A DNA stretch of 38,372 nucleotides. Source: an uncultured Anaerolineae bacterium. Lineage in GTDB: Bacteria; Chloroflexota; Anaerolineae; Anaerolineales; Villigracilaceae. Below the pieces are notes generated by a model. That model saw only the letters and a list, made by a program, of their open reading frames with translations. It ran no database searches and was not told the origin of the DNA. Position numbers and translations under genes: made by a program. Below are positions 24,719 through 32,137 of this stretch, in pieces. Within the stretch, counting starts at the first letter, position 1, and each line of letters opens with the position of its first letter. The stretch spans positions 1 to 38,372 of the forward strand of contig CAIVSQ010000590.1 in assembly GCA_903908605.1 (NCBI GenBank). Reading direction: 5' to 3'.

Positions 24719-25678
24719 TTATTTTCGTTTTTTCAACAACCAGACAATCCCGACACCCAGCATGACCAGGATAAGCAGGAAAAGCGCACTCAACCCCGCC
24801 ATGCCGAGGATTGCTGCAAGTCCGGCAAACATACCTGCGAGGATCGTATCGCCTGGCCCACCTAGCTTGGGTGAAGTCTGCGAGCTCGCGCCAGCATTGC
24901 TGATGACTTCATTTTCGGTTCCGGACGGCAGGCTTTGCACATAGGCAAGTACGTCCACGCTGTCGCTGGTTTTCCAGCCCAGGTCCCGGCCGATTGGCAT
25001 TTGACCCTGTCCGGCAACGCCAAAGCGTGTGCGATGCAAGAAGCGATACGGGTCGCGGTTGGCAATCGTTCCGAGGTATTCGTTGACACCTTCGGTGCGA
25101 AAAACTTTTTGCCTGCCATCGCTTCCATGACATTCGGCACAGCTTTTTTCAAAAAGAGCCCTGCCGTTGGCCTGGTTCCCGCTGATGACTTTTTTTGTGG
25201 CTGCATCAATCGATGCACTGTCATCCGGCAAGCCTTCCTTTAGAAATTTGGCCAGCTTTGCCAGGTTGGCGTCGTCGATATATTTTGAAAAATTGTGCGA
25301 AGGATCTTTCGAGCCTTTCAGGTGCCCGATAATCTCTTCTTCCGACATTTGCGCGGATAATTTCATTATGTTTGGAAAACCAGTTTGACTGGATCCGCTG
25401 CGATTGATGCCTTCGGAACCTTTATAGTCCCAGCCGTGACATTCTGAGCAACGCCAGGTATCGGCTCCGGACCGGCTATTGGTGGTTTGTCTCTCCCAGA
25501 TGGGCATGTTGCCTTCTGGCGTCTGGATGCCCAGGGCGGCGAACCATTTATCATAAAGTTGGGCACCCATGGATATATCATCCTTGGGTGTCTGCAAATT
25601 GCGAGCGCTAACGATTCCAAGCCCCACAAGCATCATGCCAATTGTCAGAAAAAGTATGCGAATTGTTGTAAAACGCAC
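24719..25678 (-). CDS. Diheme c-type cytochrome with C-terminal membrane anchor
   Basis: A 319-aa exported cytochrome. A signal peptide (residues 1-25) precedes two cytochrome c domains with CSECH (C77, C80, H81) and CAECH (C180, C183, H184). A Gly-rich linker and a C-terminal helix (about 285-313), ending LLKKRK, anchor it in the membrane with the domains outside. TRFGVAGQGQMPIGRDLGW offers an axial Met. The start is GTG with AGAGG five bases upstream. It is transcribed toward the ACIII-like operon and could exchange electrons with it, but has its own promoter. The arrangement (exported diheme plus C-terminal helix) resembles thiosulfate- or alcohol-dehydrogenase-type cytochrome subunits; its partner is unknown. 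Confidence 0.87.
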   Translation of the reverse strand: MRFTTIRILFLTIGMMLVGLGIVSARNLQTPKDDISMGAQLYDKWFAALGIQTPEGNMPIWERQTTNSRSGADTWRCSECHGWDYKGSEGINRSGSSQTGFPNIMKLSAQMSEEEIIGHLKGSKDPSHNFSKYIDDANLAKLAKFLKEGLPDDSASIDAATKKVISGNQANGRALFEKSCAECHGSDGRQKVFRTEGVNEYLGTIANRDPYRFLHRTRFGVAGQGQMPIGRDLGWKTSDSVDVLAYVQSLPSGTENEVISNAGASSQTSPKLGGPGDTILAGMFAGLAAILGMAGLSALFLLILVMLGVGIVWLLKKRK

Positions 25679-25794
25679 AGTTGCCTCTCTCTTCAGGCCA
25701 TGGGTTTCCTGAAAAATAGCTGTACGGCAGACGCTACCGCAGATCCAAAAATATCAAGTAAATTCGGTAATAATAGTAAGAATGACAGTTTGGG

Positions 25795-25823
25795 ATTATA
25801 CATGACAAATTATTATTTGATAA
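25795..25823 (-). promoter_or_regulatory. Promoter of the diheme cytochrome gene
   Basis: Minus-strand TTATCA (25818-25823; 4/6 match) and a perfect TATAAT (25795-25800) with a 17-bp spacer. The leader to the GTG start is about 110 bases; nothing recognisable is seen in it. Confidence 0.5.
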
Positions 25824-25843
25824 GAAACGCCCGATTTCGCTCA

Positions 25844-25852
25844 TGGTATACT
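25844..25852 (+). promoter_or_regulatory. Extended -10 promoter of the small membrane protein gene
   Basis: TGGTATACT is a TGn-type extended -10, about 38 bases before the ATG. No consensus -35 is present. It is back to back with the cytochrome promoter: the two -10 elements are 47 bases apart. Confidence 0.4.
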
Positions 25853-25889
25853 AGGGTGAAAATTTATCACCCGTTTTGATGAATTGCCT

Positions 25890-26138
25890 ATGATGAGTAA
25901 AATTCGTGCTTTTAGTCTCTTAATAATCTCCGGACTGGTGGTTTTTTTGTCCACCGCAGCCCAATTTTTTCCGGGTATTGTTCAGCCTGCCCCCACATCG
26001 CTCCCGAAAACCCATACAGAAAATGTAGTTCTTGATTCGATGGTCGGCAAGAGTGACGGCATCCTTTTCTTGGGATTTCTCATTTTTGTTTTTATCGCCA
26101 TTCCCATCCTGGTTCATTATCACAACCACAAGAAGTAA
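25890..26138 (+). CDS. Small protein with two membrane segments, unknown function
   Basis: About 82 aa. An N-terminal hydrophobic helix (FSLLIISGLVVFLSTAA) is followed by a Pro/Thr-rich outer loop (VQPAPTSLPKTHTE) and a second helix (ILFLGFLIFVFIAIPILV). It ends in a basic His/Lys tail, HYHNHKK. Either of two adjacent ATGs (25890, 25893) could be the start; a TTG two codons earlier is less likely, and no strong ribosome site is visible. It is divergent from the diheme cytochrome and has its own promoter and terminator. The layout would suit a small accessory subunit of a respiratory enzyme, but that is only inference. I do not recognise the family. Confidence 0.65.
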   Translation: MMSKIRAFSLLIISGLVVFLSTAAQFFPGIVQPAPTSLPKTHTENVVLDSMVGKSDGILFLGFLIFVFIAIPILVHYHNHKK

Positions 26139-26155
26139 AACTGACCGGTTTTCTG

Positions 26156-26200
26156 TTAAAAGAGAAGGGCGAGGAAAAAATCCTCGCCCTTCTCTTTTAA
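26156..26200. terminator. Strong bidirectional terminator
   Basis: Perfect 20-bp inverted repeat (26156-26175 with 26181-26200) around a five-A loop. The outer AAAA/TTTT pairs supply the T-run in either direction. It ends both the small membrane protein (+) and the protease/regulator operon (-). Confidence 0.9.
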
Positions 26201-26214
26201 TTATATTGCTAGTG

Positions 26215-26817
26215 TCACAAAACCACCAGCCCACTGCGTACCCCTGAACGTACTGCTTCAGTTCGGCTTGATACACCCAATTTGGAATAAATGGCTGAAA
26301 GATGGAACTTGATGGTATGTTCGCTGATTTCAAGCAGGCTGGCCATTTGCTTGTTGGCTAAACCCTGTGTTGCTAATTGCAGTACTTCAATTTCACGCTC
26401 GGTCAGTGAAACAGCCTGGTCTTCGTTCCTTGGGTAGATCAATTGCGGCCGGGGATAAAATAATCCACGCAGCAAAGCTGGCGCGCCGATCCATAATCCT
26501 TCTGCAAGGGCGCGGATGGCGATTTCCAATTCATCTTCACCAGCATTGACCGGTAATGCACCCCAGGCGCCTGGCTGGGCAGATTGCAGCTGTTGTACTT
26601 CGGCGGGGTCATCTGTCAGGAAAAGGATGGCTTGGGGTTCTGCGAGTCGGGCCAGGTCAACGGGTGGAACAATCACCAGAACGTCAGCCAGCCCGGCGCG
26701 CAGTTCCATATCCGGGCCGCCGGCAACCACCACGCCGAGGTTTGGCAGGTGGTTGATCACTTCACGCAGCCCTATACGTAGAGCCATGCTCTCCGCCATG
26801 ACAGCAACCCTGACCAA
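26215..26817 (-). CDS. LuxR/NarL-family DNA-binding regulator with degenerate receiver
   Basis: A 200-aa transcription factor. The C-terminal HTH (about 135-195) is typical: SLTEREIEVLQLATQGLANK, then SEHTIKFHLSAIYSKLGV. The N-terminal 115 residues keep the receiver layout, but the acidic pair after the first strand is AES (8-10) and the phosphoacceptor Asp is replaced by Val50 in ADVLVIVPP. It therefore is unlikely to be activated by phosphorylation. The start is a TTG with AAGGAG eight bases upstream, 11 bases after the protease stop codon, so the two genes form an operon. Target genes are unknown. Confidence 0.85.
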   Translation of the reverse strand: MVRVAVMAESMALRIGLREVINHLPNLGVVVAGGPDMELRAGLADVLVIVPPVDLARLAEPQAILFLTDDPAEVQQLQSAQPGAWGALPVNAGEDELEIAIRALAEGLWIGAPALLRGLFYPRPQLIYPRNEDQAVSLTEREIEVLQLATQGLANKQMASLLEISEHTIKFHLSAIYSKLGVSSRTEAVRSGVRSGLVVL

Positions 26818-26828
26818 GTCCGTTCTCC

Positions 26829-27773
26829 TTACCTGTGACCGTGGTGATGATGTTCGTGTTGACGATGCTGTTCTTGCTCAGCCTGGCGTGCCTGCACAGT
26901 GACATTCAAAAGTTGCATTTGCCCGCCGCGCAAGACTTCCAGGGATGCGCTTTTCCCAACCACCTCACCAGACAGGCCAGCGAATAATTCATCGTGGTTG
27001 CTCACATATCTGCCCTGGATGCCCACCAGAATATCGCCGACCAACATGCCACCAGCCTCGGCCGGGCTGTCTTGTTCCATTCCAATAATTAATAACCCAC
27101 TGGGTTGGGCTCGCCGTAAATTCGTCTGTGCCGCGGGGTTTAGTTCCACCTGTTGAGACCGAATACCGAGATAGCCTCTTTGAATGGAACCAGCACGGGC
27201 CAGCTCAGTGGCTACTTTCCATGCCAGGTCGGCCGGGATAGTAATGGATGTGCCGCGCCCAAAACCGCTGGTATTGATACCCAAGACCTTTCCTTCTGCG
27301 TTCACCAATGGCCCGCCTGAAAAGCCAGGGAAGGGAGTGGTATCTGAGCGGTAATGGCTTTCAAGCAGTCCGCGTGCTGTGCGTACAGGTCCACGTAGGG
27401 CACTGATGGTGCCCAGGCTGGCTTCCAAACCATCATCGGATGGTCGAGCCAGGGCCAGGACCAGTTCACCTAAACGGGCTACCTGGGCGGTTTCTGCCGG
27501 GGTGAGGCTGCCAGATTCCAGTTTTAACACTGCCAGGTCTGTCCCTGGGTCGCGGCCGGCTAACACAGCTTTATGGGTGGAACCATCTGGCAATCCCACC
27601 CCGATGTCCTCGTCGCGTTCCAGCACATGATCGGCGGTCAGCACAAGGTTGTTGGCCATGGCAATCCCACTGGCCGGCATGCGTTCACGTCCATTGACTC
27701 GAACGGTTGATAGACCGGCTTTTTGGGCTGCGTCTGCAAATGTATTTGATAAATCGTTGAAAGTGGTTGACAT
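26829..27773 (-). CDS. HtrA/DegP-like trypsin-fold serine protease with PDZ domain and His-rich tail
   Basis: A 314-aa S1C protease. The catalytic triad is H49 (LTADHV), D79 (PGTDLAVL) and S152 (PGFSGGPL). A PDZ domain covers about 215-298 (SPAEAGGMLVGDILVGIQG). There is no signal peptide or membrane anchor, so it appears cytoplasmic, unlike most HtrA proteins. The last 15 residues are His-rich (HRQHEHHHHGHR), a probable metal-binding tail. The ribosome site AAGGAGA lies five bases before the ATG. The downstream LuxR-type gene is 11 bases away and probably cotranscribed; upstream lies OsmC with its own terminator. Confidence 0.9.
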   Translation of the reverse strand: MSTTFNDLSNTFADAAQKAGLSTVRVNGRERMPASGIAMANNLVLTADHVLERDEDIGVGLPDGSTHKAVLAGRDPGTDLAVLKLESGSLTPAETAQVARLGELVLALARPSDDGLEASLGTISALRGPVRTARGLLESHYRSDTTPFPGFSGGPLVNAEGKVLGINTSGFGRGTSITIPADLAWKVATELARAGSIQRGYLGIRSQQVELNPAAQTNLRRAQPSGLLIIGMEQDSPAEAGGMLVGDILVGIQGRYVSNHDELFAGLSGEVVGKSASLEVLRGGQMQLLNVTVQARQAEQEQHRQHEHHHHGHR

Positions 27774-27881
27774 AATAATCTCCTTTGTTGTTGTCTAAAG
27801 GATACCTGTTCCACTTCCAGCGCGCATCGCCGGAATGGGTGGGTGGCTACCTGTACAAATGGGCAGTATTGGCTGGGTTAT

Positions 27882-27914
27882 AAAAAAAGGCTCAGTGTTT
27901 TTTAACACTGAGCC
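27882..27914 (-). terminator. Intrinsic terminator after the OsmC gene
   Basis: Perfect 11-bp stem GGCTCAGTGTT / AACACTGAGCC with a four-base loop and seven T residues in the minus-strand transcript. It lies 15 bases past the OsmC stop codon. Confidence 0.92.
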
Positions 27915-27928
27915 CGGAGTTTTATGAA

Positions 27929-28348
27929 TTATTGGTTCAGCTTGGCGCTCAAGCGGATTTCCGTTGCGGCCAGTACCTTTGAGACCGGGCATTTCTGCTT
28001 GGCTTCCGCGGCCTTCTCCTGGAAGAGTTCTTCGCTCAAATCAGGCACAATGGCAACAGTGTCAAGCTCAATCAGGCTGATGGTTGGCCCTTCGGTTAGG
28101 TGAACGGTGGCGGTGGTGGCGATGTGGGTGGGGGTGAAACCGGCATTGCTCAGCAGCGCCGAAAGGAACATGGAGTAACAACCGGCATGTGCAGCGCCAA
28201 TCAGTTCTTCAGGATTGGTTCCTTTGCCACTCTCAAAACGGGATGCAAATGTGTAAGGTCCTTCGTATGCGCCACTGGCGAGCTTCATTGTGCCAGCGCC
28301 TTCCTTCAGGGTGCCTTTCCATTCAGCGGATGATGTACGTGTTGTCAT
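27929..28348 (-). CDS. OsmC-family peroxiredoxin
   Basis: A 139-aa OsmC-type protein that reduces organic hydroperoxides with two reactive cysteines. C57 lies in GAAHAGCYSMFLSALL and C120 in KCPVSKVL, both in the standard positions. TNPEELIGAAH and the terminal AKLNQ also match the OsmC branch rather than Ohr. It is cytosolic. The ribosome site GAGAGG is seven bases before the ATG. It forms a one-gene unit with its own terminator, next to a protease, which would fit a stress setting. Confidence 0.93.
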   Translation of the reverse strand: MTTRTSSAEWKGTLKEGAGTMKLASGAYEGPYTFASRFESGKGTNPEELIGAAHAGCYSMFLSALLSNAGFTPTHIATTATVHLTEGPTISLIELDTVAIVPDLSEELFQEKAAEAKQKCPVSKVLAATEIRLSAKLNQ

Positions 28349-28470
28349 GATTAGCCTCTCTATTGATAATAGTTTGAATTAATTAACGGCCGTAAGTTTC
28401 GACTGGCAGGCTGTTTGTAGAAAAAAATTATAGCATTTGAACTGGATAATAAATATCAGAAATGTAATAG

Positions 28471-28506
28471 AAAATCCTGACAGTGGATTTCGTCTGTCAG
28501 GATTTT
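28471..28506 (-). terminator. Terminator of the sugar transferase gene, overlapping its stop codon
   Basis: A 13-bp inverted repeat, AAAATCCTGACAG / CTGTCAGGATTTT, with a 10-base loop. The TGA of the sugar transferase lies in the first arm, so the hairpin begins inside the coding region. The closing T-run is only four bases. Confidence 0.7.
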
Positions 28507-29117
28507 TGGCTTCCCATAAATTCTTCGGCTGTGGCGTGACCTGGTTGGCTGATCCCCTCACGCTTGATGACCTTCCAAAAAGTTAGCAGCAGGATCTTCA
28601 TATCCAGCCAGAAACTCCAATTGTCCACGTACCAGACATCCAGGCGAAATTTTTCACCCCATTCGATGGCATTCCGGCCATTCACCTGGGCCCAACCGGT
28701 TATGCCGGGTAGTACATCGTGCCGGCGGGCTTGTTCTGGGGTGTAACGATCCAGGTATTGAACCAATAACGGGCGAGGTCCGACAATGCTCATTTCACCG
28801 CGCAGCACGTTGAACAGCTCGGGTAGTTCATCGATACTTGTCGCGCGCAAGATTCGCCCAAGGCGAGTGAGACGATCTTCGTCTGGCAACAGATTACCAT
28901 CTGGTTTGCGGTCGTTGGTCATGGTACGAAATTTATAGATCTGAAAAATATTGCCCTTGTACCCCGGTCTTTTTTGCCCAAACAAAACCGGCTTGCCATG
29001 CCGGATGCGTACCAGTATGGCTGTTACCAGCAGCAGCGGGGAGAGGATAATCACCAGCATACCGGCGACAAGCAGGTCGAAAATCCTTTTTCTAATAGGA
29101 ATCTTATTATGAAGCAT
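28497..29117 (-). CDS. Undecaprenyl-phosphate sugar phosphotransferase (PglC/WcaJ-type monotopic)
   Basis: A 206-aa initiating glycosyl-1-phosphate transferase that loads a sugar phosphate onto undecaprenyl phosphate for surface-glycan synthesis. A single hydrophobic segment (about 12-36, IFDLLVAGMLVIILSPLLLV) is the re-entrant membrane helix. The catalytic core has IYKFRTM, RATSIDELPEL, GEMSIVGPRPLL and PGITGWAQVNGRN. The length fits the small PglC-like type rather than the larger WbaP type. It is the only glycan gene in the window. An extended -10 (TGGTAGAAT) ends six bases before the ATG, so the mRNA is probably leaderless; no ribosome site is visible. Confidence 0.92.
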   Translation of the reverse strand: MLHNKIPIRKRIFDLLVAGMLVIILSPLLLVTAILVRIRHGKPVLFGQKRPGYKGNIFQIYKFRTMTNDRKPDGNLLPDEDRLTRLGRILRATSIDELPELFNVLRGEMSIVGPRPLLVQYLDRYTPEQARRHDVLPGITGWAQVNGRNAIEWGEKFRLDVWYVDNWSFWLDMKILLLTFWKVIKREGISQPGHATAEEFMGSQKS

Positions 29118-29118
29118 G

Positions 29119-29146
29119 CTGAAATTCTACCAGAGTTGTGTATAAT
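29119..29146 (+). promoter_or_regulatory. Promoter of the response-regulator gene
   Basis: CTGAAA (29119-29124; 4/6 match) and a perfect TATAAT (29141-29146) at 16 bp spacing, 26 bases before the ATG. It overlaps the divergent promoter of the sugar transferase. Confidence 0.6.
29124..29132 (-). promoter_or_regulatory. Extended -10 promoter of the sugar transferase, leaderless
   Basis: Minus-strand TGGTAGAAT with six bases between the hexamer and the ATG at 29117, so the predicted start site is the first base of the start codon. It sits inside the -35/-10 interval of the opposite promoter. Confidence 0.5.
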
Positions 29147-29172
29147 CTTAATAGAACATAGAGGAGCATATT

Positions 29173-29853
29173 ATGAACGAGAGAATTCTCATTATCGAGG
29201 ATGATCAAGCAATTTTGAAATTACTCCAACGGGGCCTGGCGTACGAAGGCTACATGGTTGATGTCGCCACGGATGGCCGTTCCGGGTTAAATGTGGCGCG
29301 CGATCACACACCTGACCTGGTGGTATTGGATTGGATGTTGCCTGGGATGGATGGCCTGGAAGTTTGCCACCGTCTGCGTATGGGGGGCAGCATGCCTGTA
29401 CTGATGCTGACCGCCAAAGATACCATCCAAGATCGTGTGCAGGGGCTGGATGCCGGCGCTGATGATTACATGGTTAAACCATTTAACCTGGATGAACTGC
29501 TGGCCCGTATCCGCGCCCTGCTGCGTCGTACCCAACCTGAGCGGATCCAGGTTCTCAAATTTGCTGATCTCACTCTTGATACGGGCTCGCGTGAAGCCTC
29601 GCGTGGAAATAACCTGATTCAATTGACCGCCAAGGAATATGAGCTGCTTGAGCTATTCCTGCGCCATCCGCGCCAGGTGCTTACCCGTGAAGTGATCTTC
29701 GATCGCGTTTGGGGGTATGATTTTGGCGGTGAGAGCAATGTGTTGGAAGTCTACATTCGCTACTTGCGCCAAAAGCTGGAAATTGAAGAAACTTTGCCGC
29801 GTTTGATCCATACTGTGCGTGGTGTGGGCTACGTGTTGCGTGAAGCGCCTTAA
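29173..29853 (+). CDS. OmpR/PhoB-family response regulator
   Basis: A 226-aa two-component regulator. The receiver has the acidic pair E9-D10-D11 (IIEDD), phosphoacceptor D53 ([13 protein letters not shown]), T80 (MLTAKD) and K102 (MVKPF), all intact. The winged-helix output domain (about 130-226) has [32 protein letters not shown] and [19 protein letters not shown] lies upstream of the ATG. The histidine kinase follows 131 bases later, beyond a terminator-like hairpin. Its target system is not evident from the sequence. Confidence 0.95.
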   Translation: MNERILIIEDDQAILKLLQRGLAYEGYMVDVATDGRSGLNVARDHTPDLVVLDWMLPGMDGLEVCHRLRMGGSMPVLMLTAKDTIQDRVQGLDAGADDYMVKPFNLDELLARIRALLRRTQPERIQVLKFADLTLDTGSREASRGNNLIQLTAKEYELLELFLRHPRQVLTREVIFDRVWGYDFGGESNVLEVYIRYLRQKLEIEETLPRLIHTVRGVGYVLREAP

Positions 29854-29872
29854 CCATCTGTTTTTGCGAACG

Positions 29873-29910
29873 AACGCACTACGAGCCCAACAACTCGCAG
29901 TGCGTTTTTT
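29873..29910 (+). terminator. Terminator-like hairpin between response regulator and kinase genes
   Basis: Eight-bp stem AACGCACT / AGTGCGTT, with an inner GAG/CTC pairing, followed by six T residues. It lies 20 bases after the regulator stop codon and 75 before the kinase start, so it may reduce kinase expression relative to the regulator. Confidence 0.65.
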
Positions 29911-29984
29911 ATCGCGTATTATTCCTTTCAGTATTATTTTCTTGCGGTTGCCTGATACCAAATGTTTGCCTGGATGATTGCTCC

Positions 29985-31361
29985 ATGTCTTTGAGAACCC
30001 GACTTACTTTGCTGAATACCACCCTGTTGGGCGGTGTGCTCTTGTTGTTTGGCGTGCTTGTGTACATCCTGGTCAGTGTGCTGTTGCTCGAACAGGTGGA
30101 TCGCTCACTAAACCAGACTGTTCGGGAAATTTTATCCAGTTCAAAAGTTGGATCAGTCGGGGAATTGAACGTGGTGACTCTGCCATCCCTGGAATTGACT
30201 GCCAGCGTCTATGTTCAATACTGGGATCGCGACGGCAGATTGCAGATGGCTTCTCCCGGTATTCGCGATTTCACCCAATCGCTTGACCCGGCGGGAATAA
30301 AGTCCACCCAGCCGGTTTTTCATGATGTATCCATACGCAACATCCACCTGCGGGTGCTCACTGTTCCGTTAACGGCTGGTGCCCGGCCGGTGGGCGTGTT
30401 GCAGGCTGCCACCAATCTCGGCCTGGTGGATAGCATCCGTAACAGCCTGCTTTCCATTCTTTTCAGCTTGACCATTATTTCAATGTTGATTGCAGCGGCC
30501 ATGTCCTGGGTTTCAGTTCGACGCGCGTTGTCACCTCTGGCTACCGTCACACGCACCGCTGAACAGATCACCCATGCGGATGATCTTTCGCGGCGCATTC
30601 CCTATCTATCACCGCCGAAGGATGAGATTGGTCAGTTGATCCGAGCATTCAACCGTACCCTTGAACGCCTGGAAAATCTCTTTACAGCTCAACAGCGCTT
30701 CCTTGCAGATGTCTCACATGAATTGCGCACGCCGCTGACAGTGATTAAGGGAAATGCCGACCTGATTCGTAAATTCGGTCCTGATGACGAATCTCTCGAT
30801 ACCATTAAAGATGAAACCGACCGAATGACACGCATGGTTGGCGATTTGCTATTGCTAGCCCAGGCTGAATCTGGCAAGCTGCCCCTCACTGTGAAACCGG
30901 TAGCCCTGGATGAACTTCTGACAGATGTGTTTCAACAAATGCGGGTCTTGGCGGGTGACAAGGTGCGTCTGAAGTTGACTGAGATCGACCAGGCCCTGGT
31001 AAGTGGAGATCGTGACCGCCTGAAGCAGGTGCTGATTAACCTTGCATCAAACGCCATTCATTACACCCCACATGGTGGCGAAGTATTTTTGAGTCTGTCA
31101 AAAACCGGGGAGATGGCGCGCCTGATTGTGCGTGACACAGGTCCCGGCATCCCAGCAGCCGATTTGCCACACATTTTTGACCGCTTTTACCGGGGAGAAA
31201 AATCGCGTACACGCTCCAAGGCAGGTGGCTTTGGCTTGGGTCTTTCAATTGCCTATTTTATTGTGGAAGCCCACGGTGGGCGGATTGAAGTGGATTCACA
31301 CGAAGGTCAGGGGACGACTTTTACAGTCAGCCTGCCATTGTTTGCGGAAAAACCGGCCTAA
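29985..31361 (+). CDS. Sensor histidine kinase (HisKA/HATPase_c, HAMP)
   Basis: A 458-aa membrane sensor kinase. TM1 (about 8-35) and TM2 (about 153-178) flank an extracytoplasmic domain of about 115 residues with no recognised ligand motif. A HAMP linker follows (ALSPLATVTRTAEQI). The phosphorylated His is H245 in FLADVSHELRTPLT. The ATPase domain has the N-box NLASNAIHYT, the F/G boxes DTGPGIP and GFGLGLSI, and an FDRFYRGEKSR segment. The ATG at 29985 has only a weak ribosome site. It probably phosphorylates the preceding regulator; the terminator between them suggests uneven expression. Confidence 0.95.
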   Translation: MSLRTRLTLLNTTLLGGVLLLFGVLVYILVSVLLLEQVDRSLNQTVREILSSSKVGSVGELNVVTLPSLELTASVYVQYWDRDGRLQMASPGIRDFTQSLDPAGIKSTQPVFHDVSIRNIHLRVLTVPLTAGARPVGVLQAATNLGLVDSIRNSLLSILFSLTIISMLIAAAMSWVSVRRALSPLATVTRTAEQITHADDLSRRIPYLSPPKDEIGQLIRAFNRTLERLENLFTAQQRFLADVSHELRTPLTVIKGNADLIRKFGPDDESLDTIKDETDRMTRMVGDLLLLAQAESGKLPLTVKPVALDELLTDVFQQMRVLAGDKVRLKLTEIDQALVSGDRDRLKQVLINLASNAIHYTPHGGEVFLSLSKTGEMARLIVRDTGPGIPAADLPHIFDRFYRGEKSRTRSKAGGFGLGLSIAYFIVEAHGGRIEVDSHEGQGTTFTVSLPLFAEKPA

Positions 31362-31362
31362 C

Positions 31363-31391
31363 AAAAAAGAACCCCGCGGGGTTCTTTTTTT
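31363..31391. terminator. Bidirectional terminator between kinase and transglycosylase
   Basis: Perfect 13-bp inverted repeat, AAAAAAGAACCCC / GGGGTTCTTTTTT, with a two-base centre. T-runs exist on both strands. It serves two convergent genes, and its edge lies one base from the transglycosylase stop codon. Confidence 0.9.
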
Positions 31392-31392
31392 G

Positions 31393-32076
31393 TTACTGGG
31401 AAATCCCCAGGCGTTGGCTGGCAGAGCCACACAGGCTGGCCCCACCCGCCGCAAGCCATTCATCCAGCCTGGTGGATCTATTGGCATTGAGGGCTGCGTC
31501 GGCGTAAATACCGCTGCCCCAATACGCGTAGCGGATGGTTTCATCAGCCCAATTGCTTTCGGCTTGGTTAATGACCCCGATGCCGCCGTTGTAGCCAGCC
31601 AGGGCTAGACGGACGTCACCGCCTGAGGCCTCCATGGCTGCGGCTAGATAATTTAGCCCACGCAGTGCGTTGATTTCCGGGTCGAAGGCGTCTTCATTCG
31701 CTTCAAAATGGAAGGGCATCACCTGGAAAAGTCCAGCAGCACCTGCCCCTGAGAGCGCATCGGGGTTCCCGCAGGATTCAATTTGCATAACAGTGGCGGC
31801 TATATTGGGGTCCAGGCCATGTTCTGCGCCCCAACGGTTGAGGCTGGCTGACCAGAACTGGATTTCTGGTGTAAAGAGCGGTGCAAGCGTGCCTGTGCCT
31901 GATAATGTGCCCGCTTTGGGGCTTGGCCATTTAAGACCAGTTGTGCTGAATGCCAGGATAACACCAAAGCATAATACGATCAAAGGAGGGATCATAAAAC
32001 CAGACAGACAGCCACCGGATGGTTCTGTCTGCCTGCTGTTGCGTGTGTTTGAGGTTTCAGAGCGTGAATGAGTCAT
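31393..32076 (-). CDS. Membrane-anchored lytic transglycosylase (SLT domain)
   Basis: A 227-aa enzyme expected to cleave peptidoglycan glycan strands outside the membrane. A short polar N-terminus is followed by one anchor helix (about 28-45) and a Thr/Gly/Pro-rich linker. The SLT domain starts near 75 (FWSASLNRWGAEHGLDPNI). The catalytic Glu is E100 (VMQIESCGNP), followed by GAAGLFQVMPFHF, LALAGYNGG and YAYWGSGIY. Two Cys (102 and 217) could form a disulfide. No strong ribosome site precedes the ATG. It lies 61 bases downstream of the unknown membrane protein on the same strand. Confidence 0.92.
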   Translation of the reverse strand: MTHSRSETSNTRNSRQTEPSGGCLSGFMIPPLIVLCFGVILAFSTTGLKWPSPKAGTLSGTGTLAPLFTPEIQFWSASLNRWGAEHGLDPNIAATVMQIESCGNPDALSGAGAAGLFQVMPFHFEANEDAFDPEINALRGLNYLAAAMEASGGDVRLALAGYNGGIGVINQAESNWADETIRYAYWGSGIYADAALNANRSTRLDEWLAAGGASLCGSASQRLGISQ

Positions 32077-32137
32077 GTGATCGGCTAGTTTGTGTACAGG
32101 TACGCTCGATTTTAATCGATACCGTCCAATTATTCTG

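Noticed and set aside
27774-27880. ECF-sigma type promoter (GGAAC) before the protease gene
   Set aside because: A GGAAC is present, but no GTC-type -10 lies at the right spacing on the same strand.
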